A program made the position numbers and the translations under genes. The notes beneath the pieces were generated by a model that searched no databases, had not been told where the DNA came from, and saw nothing but the letters and a program-made list of their open reading frames with translations. Shown here in pieces: positions 32,679 to 40,880 of a DNA stretch of 63,258 bases (position 1 is the first letter of the stretch; every line of letters begins with the position of its first letter). Origin of the DNA: Candidatus Allofournierella pullistercoris (GTDB lineage: Bacteria; Bacillota; Clostridia; Oscillospirales; Ruminococcaceae); assembly GCA_018883715.1 (NCBI GenBank), contig JAHLFP010000046.1, forward strand, positions 1 to 63,258, in the 5' to 3' direction.

Positions 32679-32745
32679 AGTTGTCAAAACGATTGACAAC
32701 TATCCTTGTCAATGTTAGAATGTGTGTGACAAAGATAGTTGTCAC
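32679..32745 (+). promoter_or_regulatory. Promoter with two palindromic TTGTCA operators
   Basis: Promoter TTGACA (32693-32698), 17 bases, TAGAAT (32716-32721). A perfect palindrome AGTTGTCA-7-TGACAACT (32679-32701) covers the -35 box, and a second, GTGACAA-6-TTGTCAC (32726-32745), covers the start point. Both are built on the same half-site. The small HTH protein encoded 39 bases downstream is the natural candidate to bind them and repress its own operon. Confidence 0.75.
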
Positions 32746-32783
32746 TTTCATGAAAGTTATCAAATTTGATAAGGAGGCACGCT

Positions 32784-32996
32784 ATGCCCCTACACAACCG
32801 TGTAGCCACTCTTCGCAGTGAACATCACCTCAACCAGCAACAGCTGGGAACCCTGGTGGGAGTATCCCGCCAGACCATCAGCTTGATTGAACGAGGGGAC
32901 TACAACCCCTCCATCACCTTGGCCCTGCGAATTGCGGCGGTTTTTCAGCAACCAGTCGAATCCATCTTTTTTCTAACTGAGGAGGAAACAACATGA
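32784..32996 (+). CDS. Small XRE family repressor
   Basis: A 70-residue protein made almost entirely of one HTH domain (LRSEHHLNQQQLGTLVGVSRQTISLIERG). This short type usually controls its own operon with a membrane partner. AAGGAGG lies 6 bases before the ATG. Its stop overlaps the next start by four bases (ATGA). Two palindromes in the promoter are its probable sites. Confidence 0.88.
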   Translation: MPLHNRVATLRSEHHLNQQQLGTLVGVSRQTISLIERGDYNPSITLALRIAAVFQQPVESIFFLTEEETT

Positions 32997-33757
32997 AGCA
33001 AACAAAACCGAAACAGCGCACCAAATCTCAGGAGAAATTTCTCTCCATTCTTGTCATCGTCTTCTCCGCCTTTGTGGGACTTTGTGCATCCCTTTTTGCA
33101 CAAAGCGCCACCGACCCCCTGTCCGCCATGGGAGAATTGCTCACCACAGTTGCTCGGGTAAGCTGCGCCCCGCTGATGATTGTAATTTTGCTGGTTACGG
33201 TGTGGTTTGCCATCACTCTGCATCGTTGCGGCAAACAAATCGAGCGGGCACAGCAGGACGATAAGGTTTATGCCACCTGCCGCAAGCAGGTCAGCCTTGT
33301 GGTGGCCGGGTTCAATGTCTGCCAGATTGTGGGCCTTACCCTCTCCTCCCTGGTTCTGAATTTTGGTAAAGAGCTTCAATTTGGCTGGGTGGTTGTTTCG
33401 CTTGTCTGCTTTATAGTACAGATGATTTGGAATTTCGTGCTGGTGAACAAGGCAATCCGACTGAACTGTGTGCTGGATGGACAAAAACCCGACAGCATCC
33501 TGACCACATCCTTCCACAAAAAGTGGCTGAATGCCTGCGATGAGGCGGAACTGCACCAGATTCATGCCTGCGCCTACCGCTCTTTCTACTTCATGAACCA
33601 AGTCTATGCCATTCTGATGGTTTTGATGGTTGTTCTTTCCACCATTCAGCTTGTTCCGCCCCTTGTTCCTTTCCTGGTGGGTGGTCTGTATCTTACCCAT
33701 GTGATGAGCTACACCATCCCTGCCTACAAAATTGATTCCATGGATGCAATTGTGTAA
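32993..33757 (+). CDS. DUF3169 family membrane protein
   Basis: A 254-residue protein with about six membrane segments (for example FLSILVIVFSAFVGLCASL and VVVSLVCFIVQMIWNFVLV) and a C-terminal region with WLNACDEAELHQIHACAYRS, as in DUF3169 proteins, which are regularly encoded beside small XRE repressors. It overlaps the repressor gene by four bases. Biochemical role unknown; the pairing suggests an envelope or antimicrobial-peptide stress function. Confidence 0.75.
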   Translation: MKQTKPKQRTKSQEKFLSILVIVFSAFVGLCASLFAQSATDPLSAMGELLTTVARVSCAPLMIVILLVTVWFAITLHRCGKQIERAQQDDKVYATCRKQVSLVVAGFNVCQIVGLTLSSLVLNFGKELQFGWVVVSLVCFIVQMIWNFVLVNKAIRLNCVLDGQKPDSILTTSFHKKWLNACDEAELHQIHACAYRSFYFMNQVYAILMVLMVVLSTIQLVPPLVPFLVGGLYLTHVMSYTIPAYKIDSMDAIV

Positions 33758-33781
33758 ACCAATGATAAGGAGGTTTCCCCC

Positions 33782-34864
33782 ATGCAAATGTCTTGGAGCG
33801 CTGTTCAAAAACGGCAACTTGCCATCTTTTTTGCGGTGGCATTTGGACTTCCCCTTTTGATGGCTATCCCCATGGGATTTGGCCATGCGGCCCAGCTGGA
33901 TGTTTCCATCTTTGTCATGACCCAGATGTTCTACCCCGCCGCGGGTGCCATGCTGGCCCTTTGGATGACCCAGCCCGCCGCCCGGCTTCCTCGGATTTTC
34001 TTTGGTACATTCTTGGCTTCCACCGCTATTTTTATGCTTTGCTGTTTTGCCAGCCTGTTTGTGTCTCTCCCCTGGACCGCTGTATCTAATGTTATTGTAA
34101 TTTTGGCATCTGTTATTGGCTGGATTGCACTCAAGCTGGACAAAAAGCAAAACCGCACCTTCGCCGGTCTGCGTTTAACCAAAACCGGTGGCAAAGGCTA
34201 TGTATTGCTCATTGCGTTGTTCGTGGTTTTATACGTCCTGCGGATTGTTCTGGTGGGTGCTCTCACCCTTTGGGTGCATCCCGAACTTGCCAATGTGGAA
34301 TCCACCTCCATTCAGCCTGTTTACTTTCTTGTTAACTTGGCAGTCCTGCCTCTGAACTTCTTTTTTGTCTACCTGCCCTTCTTGGGGGAAGAGTACGGCT
34401 GGCGCAGTTTTTTACAGCCCCTTTTGCAACAGCGTTTTGGAAGCCGCCGGGGCATTGTATTACTGGGCGTACTATGGGGTTTGTGGCATCTTCCCATCAA
34501 CGTGTTTTATTACAGCCCGGACACCTGGCTGCTCAGCGTCATCAACCAGATTGTGCTGTGCGTCTGCTACGCCGCATTCTTCGGCTATGCCTACCAGAAA
34601 AGCCGCTGTCTGTGGGTTGCAGTGATCCTGCATTACTTCAACAACAATGCCATTGTGCTGTTTGCCAGCGATGCCAGCATCTCCAACCAGGTGTTGACCG
34701 TATCCGATGTGGCAATCAACCTGTTGTGTCTTGTGGTGCTGTACCTGCCCTTCCTGTTCCATAAGATATTGCGGGGTTCTGCCAGTGTCCTGCCTTTAGA
34801 AAGTGCTGAACAGGAAACTGCTCCTGTAGAAGCTGCTCCAGAACAGCTCCCCATTTCGGAATAA
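33782..34864 (+). CDS. CPBP family intramembrane metalloprotease
   Basis: A 360-residue protein with about eight membrane segments. CPBP motifs: GEEYGWRSFLQPLL (motif 1, EExxxR), GVLWGLWHLPINVFYY (motif 2 histidine) and ILHYFNNNAIV (motif 3). Such proteases (Abi/CAAX type) act in bacteriocin maturation or self-protection. It is third in the XRE-DUF3169 operon, 24 bases after DUF3169, so probably under the same repressor. The C-terminus is an acidic, Ala/Pro-rich tail of about 25 residues. Confidence 0.88.
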   Translation: MQMSWSAVQKRQLAIFFAVAFGLPLLMAIPMGFGHAAQLDVSIFVMTQMFYPAAGAMLALWMTQPAARLPRIFFGTFLASTAIFMLCCFASLFVSLPWTAVSNVIVILASVIGWIALKLDKKQNRTFAGLRLTKTGGKGYVLLIALFVVLYVLRIVLVGALTLWVHPELANVESTSIQPVYFLVNLAVLPLNFFFVYLPFLGEEYGWRSFLQPLLQQRFGSRRGIVLLGVLWGLWHLPINVFYYSPDTWLLSVINQIVLCVCYAAFFGYAYQKSRCLWVAVILHYFNNNAIVLFASDASISNQVLTVSDVAINLLCLVVLYLPFLFHKILRGSASVLPLESAEQETAPVEAAPEQLPISE

Positions 34865-35017
34865 CAGCGTTGCTGACGGCTTTATGAACCCGGTACAACG
34901 CTCCAACTGTGGCTTGTATCCCAGCTTGGAATTTGACAGTAAAAAGCCCCCGTACTCCGGTCATGGCCAGAGTCCGAGGGCTGTTATTATGTGTCAAACC
35001 AATTTCAAGGTATCTGT

Positions 35018-35040
35018 CGTTTGCATCAAGGATGCAAACG
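35018..35040. repeat. Perfect 10-base inverted repeat between converging genes
   Basis: CGTTTGCATC-AAG-GATGCAAACG. A 3-base loop makes a very stable hairpin in either transcript, but no T-run follows. It could be a remnant terminator for the CPBP operon or a protein-binding site; a looser hairpin (34946-34980) lies just before it. Confidence 0.6.
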
Positions 35041-35094
35041 CAAATCAAGATTTCCCTTTTGTTGCAAAGCGGATAACCCAGCGTTTGCTTTGGA

Positions 35095-36093
35095 TTACTT
35101 GCCAGACTTATCCTTTTTGAAACCAAGACCCAGTGCGGAAAAATCCAGGTTCATCTCCCGATGGGTACCAGAATACTGCACCTTTCCCCTGGGCAGGTTA
35201 TCCGGCCGCTGGGTATGTTCCAGTTGGAACGTTCTGGGGGCGGCAGGCTGAACCGGAGCTTCCGGCTGCTGAGGGGCGGTGGGTTGTTCCCACTCCGTCT
35301 CCGGCTGAGCGGCCTCTTCCCGCTGGGGAGCAGGCTCTGCCTCTTGCTGGACTTGCACAGGCTCTTGTATAAACGCTTCCACAGGCTGGATGTCCTGTAC
35401 AGACTGCTGTTCCTCTACCCACTCTGTCTGCTGGTCAACATCTGCGCCACCGTCTAGTTGCTGGGCGACGGTTACCAATTCTTTTTCCGGCTGGTCAAAC
35501 TGGGTTTCAAAGCTGTCCTGCCACTCCTCCTGCAAGGGCTGAACCATCAGCTGGAGATGGGCCGCAAGCCCTTCCATTGCTTCGCAGTTCGGGGGCAAAT
35601 CGGTGACGGTACTGCCGTAATGACAGAACAGCACCTCTCCATCCCGGCCCACAATCACAGTCAAGGGAAGCTGATGCAGTTCCTTTTTGTCCGGCTGGTA
35701 TCCCTCTTTCTGCGCCTTGCGGATGATGCGCACCGCTTCGATGGAATAACTGCGCATCCGGCTGTTGCTTTGGGGAATCTGGAGATAGTCATACAGGGCG
35801 CATTCCGCATCGCAAATCAATTCAAAGGGCAATGCACCCTCCGGAATGGACTGCTGAAGTGCCTCCGGGCGGCTTTGTACCACACAGGCCAGCCGCAGAT
35901 GCTCCAGATGCCGGATGCTTTCCAGATAATTGGTGATAAAATGACGGGTAATGGGATGTCCAAAATTGCGCAGGAACACCATCACCAGCGGACGGTCATC
36001 CTGGGTAAGCTGATAAAACGATTTTTGTGCCTGATGTGGTGTATCATAACGGAAGGCCGGGATTACATCCCCCACCTGCAAACGTTTTGCCAT
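35095..36093 (-). CDS. Peroxiredoxin-like protein lacking catalytic cysteines, with long disordered tail
   Basis: A 332-residue protein. Residues about 1-185 form a thioredoxin-fold domain of the AhpC/TSA-like type: VGDVIPAFRYDT, RPLVMVFLRNFGHPITRHFI, LPLTVIVGRDGEVLFCHYG. At the place where active members have FLRNFGCPxCR the sequence reads FLRNFGHPITR, so the redox cysteines are gone. Residues about 200-300 are rich in Glu, Gln and Pro (disordered), and the last 25 residues (GKVQYSGTHREMNLDFSALG) look like a short conserved motif. The start at 36093 has AAGGAG 9 bases upstream. A binding or scaffold role is inferred. Confidence 0.65.
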   Translation of the reverse strand: MAKRLQVGDVIPAFRYDTPHQAQKSFYQLTQDDRPLVMVFLRNFGHPITRHFITNYLESIRHLEHLRLACVVQSRPEALQQSIPEGALPFELICDAECALYDYLQIPQSNSRMRSYSIEAVRIIRKAQKEGYQPDKKELHQLPLTVIVGRDGEVLFCHYGSTVTDLPPNCEAMEGLAAHLQLMVQPLQEEWQDSFETQFDQPEKELVTVAQQLDGGADVDQQTEWVEEQQSVQDIQPVEAFIQEPVQVQQEAEPAPQREEAAQPETEWEQPTAPQQPEAPVQPAAPRTFQLEHTQRPDNLPRGKVQYSGTHREMNLDFSALGLGFKKDKSGK

Positions 36094-36145
36094 CTGGTAC
36101 ATCTCCTTACGAAAGCCTGGGCTTTTTACGGCTGTATTTTTTACT

Positions 36146-36175
36146 ATTCTAGCATAATTCGACCGGGTCTGGCAA
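36146..36175 (-). promoter_or_regulatory. Promoter of the peroxiredoxin-like gene
   Basis: On the minus strand TTGCCA, 18 bases, TAGAAT, about 50 bases before the start codon. Confidence 0.55.
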
Positions 36176-36190
36176 TGGCAAATCCCACAC

Positions 36191-36225
36191 AAAAAACCGG
36201 GATTGCCGCAAGACAATCCCGGTTT
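36191..36225 (-). terminator. Terminator after the 64-residue ORF
   Basis: Stem AAACCGGGATTG/CAATCCCGGTTT, loop of 8, followed on the minus strand by T6. It overlaps the stop codon. Confidence 0.85.
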
Positions 36226-36418
36226 ATCTGGTTTTTTTCGGACGGCGCACATAACCCGCCTGAATCGTCAAAGCAGGGCGGCGGATGGGACGCAAAAGGT
36301 CATCCTTTTTTGCTTCCTTTTCGCGGGAAAAATCAAAGGTGTCATAGTCCTTACCCGGACGTGTCCCCGCCCAGCTGGCATAGATATGTCGAAATCCGTG
36401 GTAATCGCCTTTTCCCAT
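36224..36418 (-). CDS. Small basic hypothetical protein
   Basis: A 64-residue, Lys/Arg-rich protein (GKGDYHGFRHIYASWAGT, DDLLRPIRRPAL, YVRRPKKTR). GGGAG lies 8 bases before the chosen ATG and a strong terminator at its stop, which together support a real gene. It lies just downstream of the probable 6S RNA. No family recognised. Confidence 0.55.
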   Translation of the reverse strand: MGKGDYHGFRHIYASWAGTRPGKDYDTFDFSREKEAKKDDLLRPIRRPALTIQAGYVRRPKKTR

Positions 36419-36440
36419 ACAGGCTTCTCCCTTCAAACAG

Positions 36441-36472
36441 AAAACGAGGTCAAACCGCTGGGTATGACCTCG
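36441..36472 (-). terminator. Terminator downstream of the probable 6S RNA
   Basis: Minus-strand stem CGAGGTCA/TGACCTCG with a 12-base loop and TTTTCTGTTT. Confidence 0.75.
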
Positions 36473-36481
36473 TCCATTTCA

Positions 36482-36640
36482 CAAAAACCCCCGCCTTGCC
36501 GTCTGCGACCAATCAAAACCTACCGAATGGCAGGTGGGTGCCCTGTGCCTATGTTTCCACTCCCTTCTTCCGTACTCCCCTTTGCGGGGCGGGAGGTCTG
36601 CGGTCCCATAGCCAACTCCGGGCTCCCTAGATTTGATTAG
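36482..36640 (-). ncRNA. ssrS: Probable 6S RNA (ssrS)
   Basis: A G/C-rich, non-coding segment of about 160 bases with its own promoter and terminator. Its 5' CUAAUCAAA pairs with 3' UUUGAUUGG to close a long rod; inside, CUCCC and GGGAG plus CCCC and GGGG form the terminal hairpin, with weakly paired stretches between as in the central bubble of 6S RNA. The stretch GGAAACATAGGCACAGGG followed by CACCCACCTG resembles clostridial 6S RNAs from memory. It would bind sigma-A RNA polymerase. Another structured RNA cannot be excluded. Confidence 0.6.
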
Positions 36641-36644
36641 TAGG

Positions 36645-36673
36645 ATTATTTAAAGCCGCAACAAATCGAACAA
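36645..36673 (-). promoter_or_regulatory. Promoter of the probable 6S RNA
   Basis: Minus strand TTGTTC, 17 bases, AATAAT, ending five bases before the predicted RNA start. Confidence 0.6.
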
Positions 36674-36694
36674 GGCAGGATGGCCTTTGTGTAT

Positions 36695-37015
36695 TTATTT
36701 TTCAATCTCGAAGAACTCACGCAGACGCTTTTCAAACATCTGGCTCACTTCATACAGCTCTTCATCGTCCTCCACGATGTCCAGGTACTCGCCCTGACCA
36801 TCCTGGCCAACCTTCATCAGAATCAAATCCAGATCAGCATTCACCAGCTGCTGCTCGTCCTCCACATAGGGAACCAAAGCCATGTAATGGGTGCCCTTGT
36901 GGTCAGCGGCATCAATTACCTCAAAGGTATGCTCTTTGCCTTCCTCATCCTCCAAAGTGATAAGGTCAGGGGTGTAATCCTCTTGCTCCTGAACAGGTTC
37001 TTTGATTTCAGCCAT
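36695..37015 (-). CDS. DUF1292 domain protein
   Basis: A 106-residue acidic cytosolic protein: DLITLEDEEGKEHTFEVIDA, then YMALVPYVEDEQQLVNAD, as in the YrzB-like DUF1292 family, which in Bacillus lies in an operon with the ruvX homologue (ruvX is here at 41.6 kb, no longer adjacent). GGAG is 8 bases before the ATG. Function unknown. Confidence 0.85.
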   Translation of the reverse strand: MAEIKEPVQEQEDYTPDLITLEDEEGKEHTFEVIDAADHKGTHYMALVPYVEDEQQLVNADLDLILMKVGQDGQGEYLDIVEDDEELYEVSQMFEKRLREFFEIEK

Positions 37016-37189
37016 CTGTATTCTCCTTACAAATCATGGAATGCTGTGCGCCGTGGACAACCACGTCGCTTTTGCTGTTTTCAGTTTACTCGTTTTTTCG
37101 CCATGCGTCAAGAGGCTTTGCAGAATTTTCACAGCCATAGTTCATCCATAAAAGATTTGCGTTTCTGTGCTTTATTCTGCCCCGTTTTA

Positions 37190-37198
37190 TGCTATAAT
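37190..37198 (+). promoter_or_regulatory. Extended -10 promoter of the cyclophilin gene
   Basis: TGC-TATAAT extended -10 with no clear -35 box, 48 bases before the TTG start. Confidence 0.6.
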
Positions 37199-37245
37199 AT
37201 GTATATTTCATCCTACATAAATTCCCCTTGAAGGAGGACCTTATC

Positions 37246-38064
37246 TTGAAACGTTTTTTTGCACTGCTTTTCTGCACCTTGGCCCTTTCCGGTTTACTGT
37301 CCGGTTGTGTCACCCTGAGCCAGGGGCAGATTCGCCGTCCCCAGGTGGAGAGTCAGGAGCTTGCCTTCCAAACTCCCAGCGCCGATGCACCGGTTGCTAT
37401 TTTTAAGACCAGCCAAGGGGAATTCCGTGCGGTGCTCTACCCGGAAATTGCCCCCATGGCGGTGGAAAACTTTACCCAGCTTGCAAAACAGGGCTATTAT
37501 GATTCCACCAACTTCCACCGGATTATCTCCGGTTTTGCGGTGCAGGGCGGGGATGGAACCGACACCGGAAAAGGAGGTTCCACCATCTGGAACAACGCTC
37601 CCTATCCCATGGAGGTATCCGACCAGTTGCACCACTATGCTGGTGCGCTGTGTGCCGCATTCAGCCCGGATGAACCGATTTCCGGTATGAGTCAGTTCTA
37701 TGTGGTGCAGGCACTGCCGGACTCGGTGGACAGCAATCTGCAAAAGCAGATGGAGGAAGCAGGCTATCGCAGTGAGGTCATCGCCGCCTATGACAAGGCG
37801 GGTGGACTGCCCTATCTTGATTACACCGACACGGTATTCGGACAGGTGTATGCCGGCATGGAAACCATTGATGCCATCGCTTCCACCAAGCTGGACGAGG
37901 AAGGCAACCCCATCCAGCCTGTCACCATTGAATCCGTTATCATCACCACCTACGGCGAGGCGGAATCCGGTACTGCATCCGACGCATCCAGCAGTGAACC
38001 CTCTGCACCCAGTGGCGAAGCTTCCCGCTCGGTAGCCCAGAGCGATTCCACCTCTCAGCCGTAA
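37246..38064 (+). CDS. Cyclophilin-type peptidyl-prolyl isomerase lipoprotein
   Basis: A 272-residue secreted foldase. It starts at TTG (AAGGAGG 8 bases upstream), with signal peptide and lipobox LSGC (C21). The cyclophilin domain (about 50-240) has FKTSQGEFRAVLYPEIAPM, FHRIISGFAVQGGD and the later SQFYVVQALP. The last 35 residues are Ser/Ala-rich. It catalyses cis-trans proline isomerisation in exported proteins. The downstream cardiolipin synthase gene is only 39 bases away, so both may be on one transcript. Confidence 0.9.
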   Translation: MKRFFALLFCTLALSGLLSGCVTLSQGQIRRPQVESQELAFQTPSADAPVAIFKTSQGEFRAVLYPEIAPMAVENFTQLAKQGYYDSTNFHRIISGFAVQGGDGTDTGKGGSTIWNNAPYPMEVSDQLHHYAGALCAAFSPDEPISGMSQFYVVQALPDSVDSNLQKQMEEAGYRSEVIAAYDKAGGLPYLDYTDTVFGQVYAGMETIDAIASTKLDEEGNPIQPVTIESVIITTYGEAESGTASDASSSEPSAPSGEASRSVAQSDSTSQP

Positions 38065-38103
38065 CAGGCATTCTCGTTTTCTTACTTTTACCTAGGAGGT
38101 TCT

Positions 38104-39669
38104 ATGTCTAACCAGCGTATTAAAAAAGCCAAAAAGAAGCTGGGGCGGGGTCTTTTAACCCGGCGCTTCTTTTTCGGTATGCTTTTGTTGTTGCAGATTG
38201 GGCTTATTGTGGGGGTCGCCCTGCTGCTGGACCAACACTTCCCTGTCTTTTATATCTTTATCACCATTTTAAGCGCATTGGCGGTGCTTACCTTGCTGGA
38301 TAAGGACCGGGTCAACCCCATGTACAAAATCATGTGGCTGATTATCATCCTGCTTTTGCCCCCCACCGGAACTTTGTTTTATCTCTTTTGGGGTCACCGG
38401 AACACCAGCAATCGCCATGCCAAGCGTCTGCACCTGATTACCAAACGGTGCATCGGCTCGATGGAACAGCCCAGTCAGCCCATGGAACAGCTTCGTGCGC
38501 AGGACAGTAACCTGGCACGGAGTGCCACCTATCTGTCCAAGCATGCTGGTGCGCCCTTGTATGCAGGAACGGAAAGCGAGTACTACCCTTGGGGACAGGA
38601 CTTTTTTGTCCGCTTTTTGGAGGAACTGAAAAAGGCAGAACGCTTTATCTTCATGGAGTACTTCATCATCAAACCCGGCTATATGTGGGATACCACTTTG
38701 GAGGTACTGAAGGAAAAGGCGGCACAGGGTGTGGATGTGCGCCTGCTCTATGATGCCTTTGGTTCCATGTTTACCCTGCCGGAGGATTACGATGTAACCC
38801 TACGCCAGATGGGCATCCAGTGTTATCCCTTTGGCGCGCCTCAGCTTTCCAATCAGCTTTCGGATTACACCATGCTGAACCATCGGGACCACCGGAAAAT
38901 TACGGTGATTGACGGCAACGTGGGCTTTACCGGCGGGCTGAACTTTTCGGACGAATACATCAACCGGAAAGAACGCTTCGGTGTGTGGAAGGACACCGGG
39001 CTGATGCTGAAAGGCGAAGGCGTGGCCAGCTTAACCGCCCTGTTCTTGGAAATCTGGGACTTTACCACCGGGCAAATTTCCGACCCCAAGGACTACGCTC
39101 CCACCATTTCCTGTGACGCAGAGGGCTTTGTGCAATCCTATGGTGACAGCCCACTGGACGAGGAAAACGTGGCGGAAAACGCTTATTTCAATGTGTTGCA
39201 ACAGGCCACCAACTATGTATACATCGCCACCCCCTACCTGGTGGTGGACAACGAAATGATTACTACCTTAAGTCTGATTGCCAAAAGCGGGGTGGACGTG
39301 CGGATTATCACCCCTGGCATCCCGGACAAGTGGTATGTATACTGGGTTACCCAAAGCTATTACCGGGTGCTGCTGCAGGCCGGGGTACGCATCTATGAAT
39401 ACACCCCCGGATTCATCCATGCAAAAATGTATGTATCCGACGACAAAAGTGCTATTGTGGGCAGTGCCAACATGGACTACCGCAGTTTGTATCTGCACTT
39501 TGAAAACTGCTGTGCTTTTTATGGTGGCAAGATGGTACAAGAGGTGCGCAGTGACTTTGAAGAATGTATGGCGGTAAGCCATGAAGTCACTCTGGAAGAA
39601 ACCTACCGTACACCTTTGCCCAAACGACTGGCGCAGGTGCTTTTGCGGTTGTTTGCCCCGTTGCTGTAA
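38104..39669 (+). CDS. cls: Cardiolipin synthase
   Basis: Membrane enzyme of 521 residues that joins two phosphatidylglycerols. Two N-terminal membrane segments (about 22-42, 72-95) precede two phospholipase-D domains with HKD motifs: HRDHRKITVIDG (about 259-270) and HAKMYVSDDKSAIVGSANMD (about 439-458). Full length for the ClsA type. AGGAGG lies before the ATG. Confidence 0.93.
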   Translation: MSNQRIKKAKKKLGRGLLTRRFFFGMLLLLQIGLIVGVALLLDQHFPVFYIFITILSALAVLTLLDKDRVNPMYKIMWLIIILLLPPTGTLFYLFWGHRNTSNRHAKRLHLITKRCIGSMEQPSQPMEQLRAQDSNLARSATYLSKHAGAPLYAGTESEYYPWGQDFFVRFLEELKKAERFIFMEYFIIKPGYMWDTTLEVLKEKAAQGVDVRLLYDAFGSMFTLPEDYDVTLRQMGIQCYPFGAPQLSNQLSDYTMLNHRDHRKITVIDGNVGFTGGLNFSDEYINRKERFGVWKDTGLMLKGEGVASLTALFLEIWDFTTGQISDPKDYAPTISCDAEGFVQSYGDSPLDEENVAENAYFNVLQQATNYVYIATPYLVVDNEMITTLSLIAKSGVDVRIITPGIPDKWYVYWVTQSYYRVLLQAGVRIYEYTPGFIHAKMYVSDDKSAIVGSANMDYRSLYLHFENCCAFYGGKMVQEVRSDFEECMAVSHEVTLEETYRTPLPKRLAQVLLRLFAPLL

Positions 39670-39739
39670 CAATCTCTTGTTGCATTCCCTTATAGGTGGT
39701 AACTTTTAGCAAAAATATATTTACTTTTTGCTCACTTGC

Positions 39740-39748
39740 TGGTATAAT
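39740..39748 (+). promoter_or_regulatory. Extended -10 promoter of the rubredoxin gene
   Basis: TGG-TATAAT, about 90 bases before the start codon; the -35 region is weak. Confidence 0.55.
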
Positions 39749-39839
39749 AGAATGGGTTTTAACCCATCGTATTCTATACAGATTTACTCTTCAAACTGTA
39801 ACTCTGTTGAATTTAAAATTAAAAAGGAGATATTGCACT

Positions 39840-39998
39840 ATGGAACGTTACGTATGCGATGTTTGCGGCTGGGTTTATGACGAGAGCGAAGGTTACGCTG
39901 AGGCAGGTATTGCTGCCGGCACCACCTGGGCTGATGTTCCCGCTGACTTCCTGTGCCCCCTGTGCGGCGTAGGCAAGGATCAGTTCACCAAGGAGTAA
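39840..39998 (+). CDS. Rubredoxin
   Basis: A 52-residue iron protein. Its four iron ligands are in CDVCGW and CPLCGVGKDQF, with the usual YDESEGYAEAGIAAGT between them. It carries electrons, typically to oxygen- or peroxide-reducing enzymes in anaerobes. AAAGGAG is 9 bases before the ATG, and it is followed by a bidirectional terminator. Monocistronic. Confidence 0.97.
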   Translation: MERYVCDVCGWVYDESEGYAEAGIAAGTTWADVPADFLCPLCGVGKDQFTKE

Positions 39999-40025
39999 TC
40001 CTTTCCATCCAGCTTAACTGCAAAG

Positions 40026-40061
40026 AAAAAGACCATCCTGAAAAGGATGGTCTTTTTTTGT
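40026..40061. terminator. Bidirectional terminator between rubredoxin and EFR1 genes
   Basis: Perfect stem AAAGACCATCC/GGATGGTCTTT with A- and T-runs on both sides. Confidence 0.93.
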
Positions 40062-40070
40062 TATTCTGTT

Positions 40071-40880
40071 TTAACCCAACCCGCTAGACGGCCCCTCTTC
40101 CAGATAGGGAACCCAAAAGGTATTGGGCCGGGTAGCATCGCATTTTCTTTTTAAGATATGCCGCAGTCTCCAGGCTTTTAACCCCTTGATGCTCCGGGCT
40201 TTGCAGGGACAGATATACACACACCGCATGCACCCAATGCACTTTGTGGCATCGGTTTTATTGGGGTGCTCCTCTGGGATTGCCCCCACCGGACAGGCAT
40301 CAGCACACCTGCCACACTCCACGCAGGCGTGGTTGGTTCTGGGGCTAATGCCCGGACCTTCATAACGATGATAGGGCCTACTGCCCGGCAATACAAAACG
40401 AATCTGCTGACCATAGCGCAGTTTGGAGGCAATTTCAAACATCTTCACTCCAAACTGTTCCGCCTGGTTCAAATCCTCCACATTGGGACGGTCCGGGGCA
40501 ATCTCCGGTGCCAGGGAATACCGGGCCACAAAGATTGCGGCCCCAATCACCCAGTACCCCTGCTGGCTTGCGGCCTCCATCATTTCTGCCAGAATATCCT
40601 CAATCCCCTTCGCCCCATAGGTTGCCACAAGGATGGCCGGGCCTTTGCCCTGCATCTGGGTCAACTTTTCCAAAAAGGGCTTTGGTGCCATCCCACCAAA
40701 ACTGGGAGACGCCAGGATGGTCAAGGTCTGTTCATCGGGCTGGAAATCCACCTTTGCCCGCTGGGATGTAAGATTCCATTCCTGCACCGGAAGTCCTGTC
40801 CCCCGGGCCACCTGCCTTGCCACCCGCCGGGTATTGCCGGAAGCGCTAAAATAAATGAGCTGTACCTTATCGAGCTTCAT
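40071..40880 (-). CDS. EFR1 family flavodoxin-ferredoxin protein
   Basis: A 269-residue fusion: flavodoxin-like domain (about 1-165, FMN loop YFSASGNTRRVA) followed by a two [4Fe-4S] ferredoxin domain (about 185-235) with CVECGRCADACPVGAI and CIGCMRCVYICPCKA. A soluble electron carrier. Its start overlaps the end of the DUF1836 gene by 14 bases, with AAAAGGAG upstream, so both form one transcript. Partner enzyme unknown. Confidence 0.88.
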   Translation of the reverse strand: MKLDKVQLIYFSASGNTRRVARQVARGTGLPVQEWNLTSQRAKVDFQPDEQTLTILASPSFGGMAPKPFLEKLTQMQGKGPAILVATYGAKGIEDILAEMMEAASQQGYWVIGAAIFVARYSLAPEIAPDRPNVEDLNQAEQFGVKMFEIASKLRYGQQIRFVLPGSRPYHRYEGPGISPRTNHACVECGRCADACPVGAIPEEHPNKTDATKCIGCMRCVYICPCKARSIKGLKAWRLRHILKRKCDATRPNTFWVPYLEEGPSSGLG

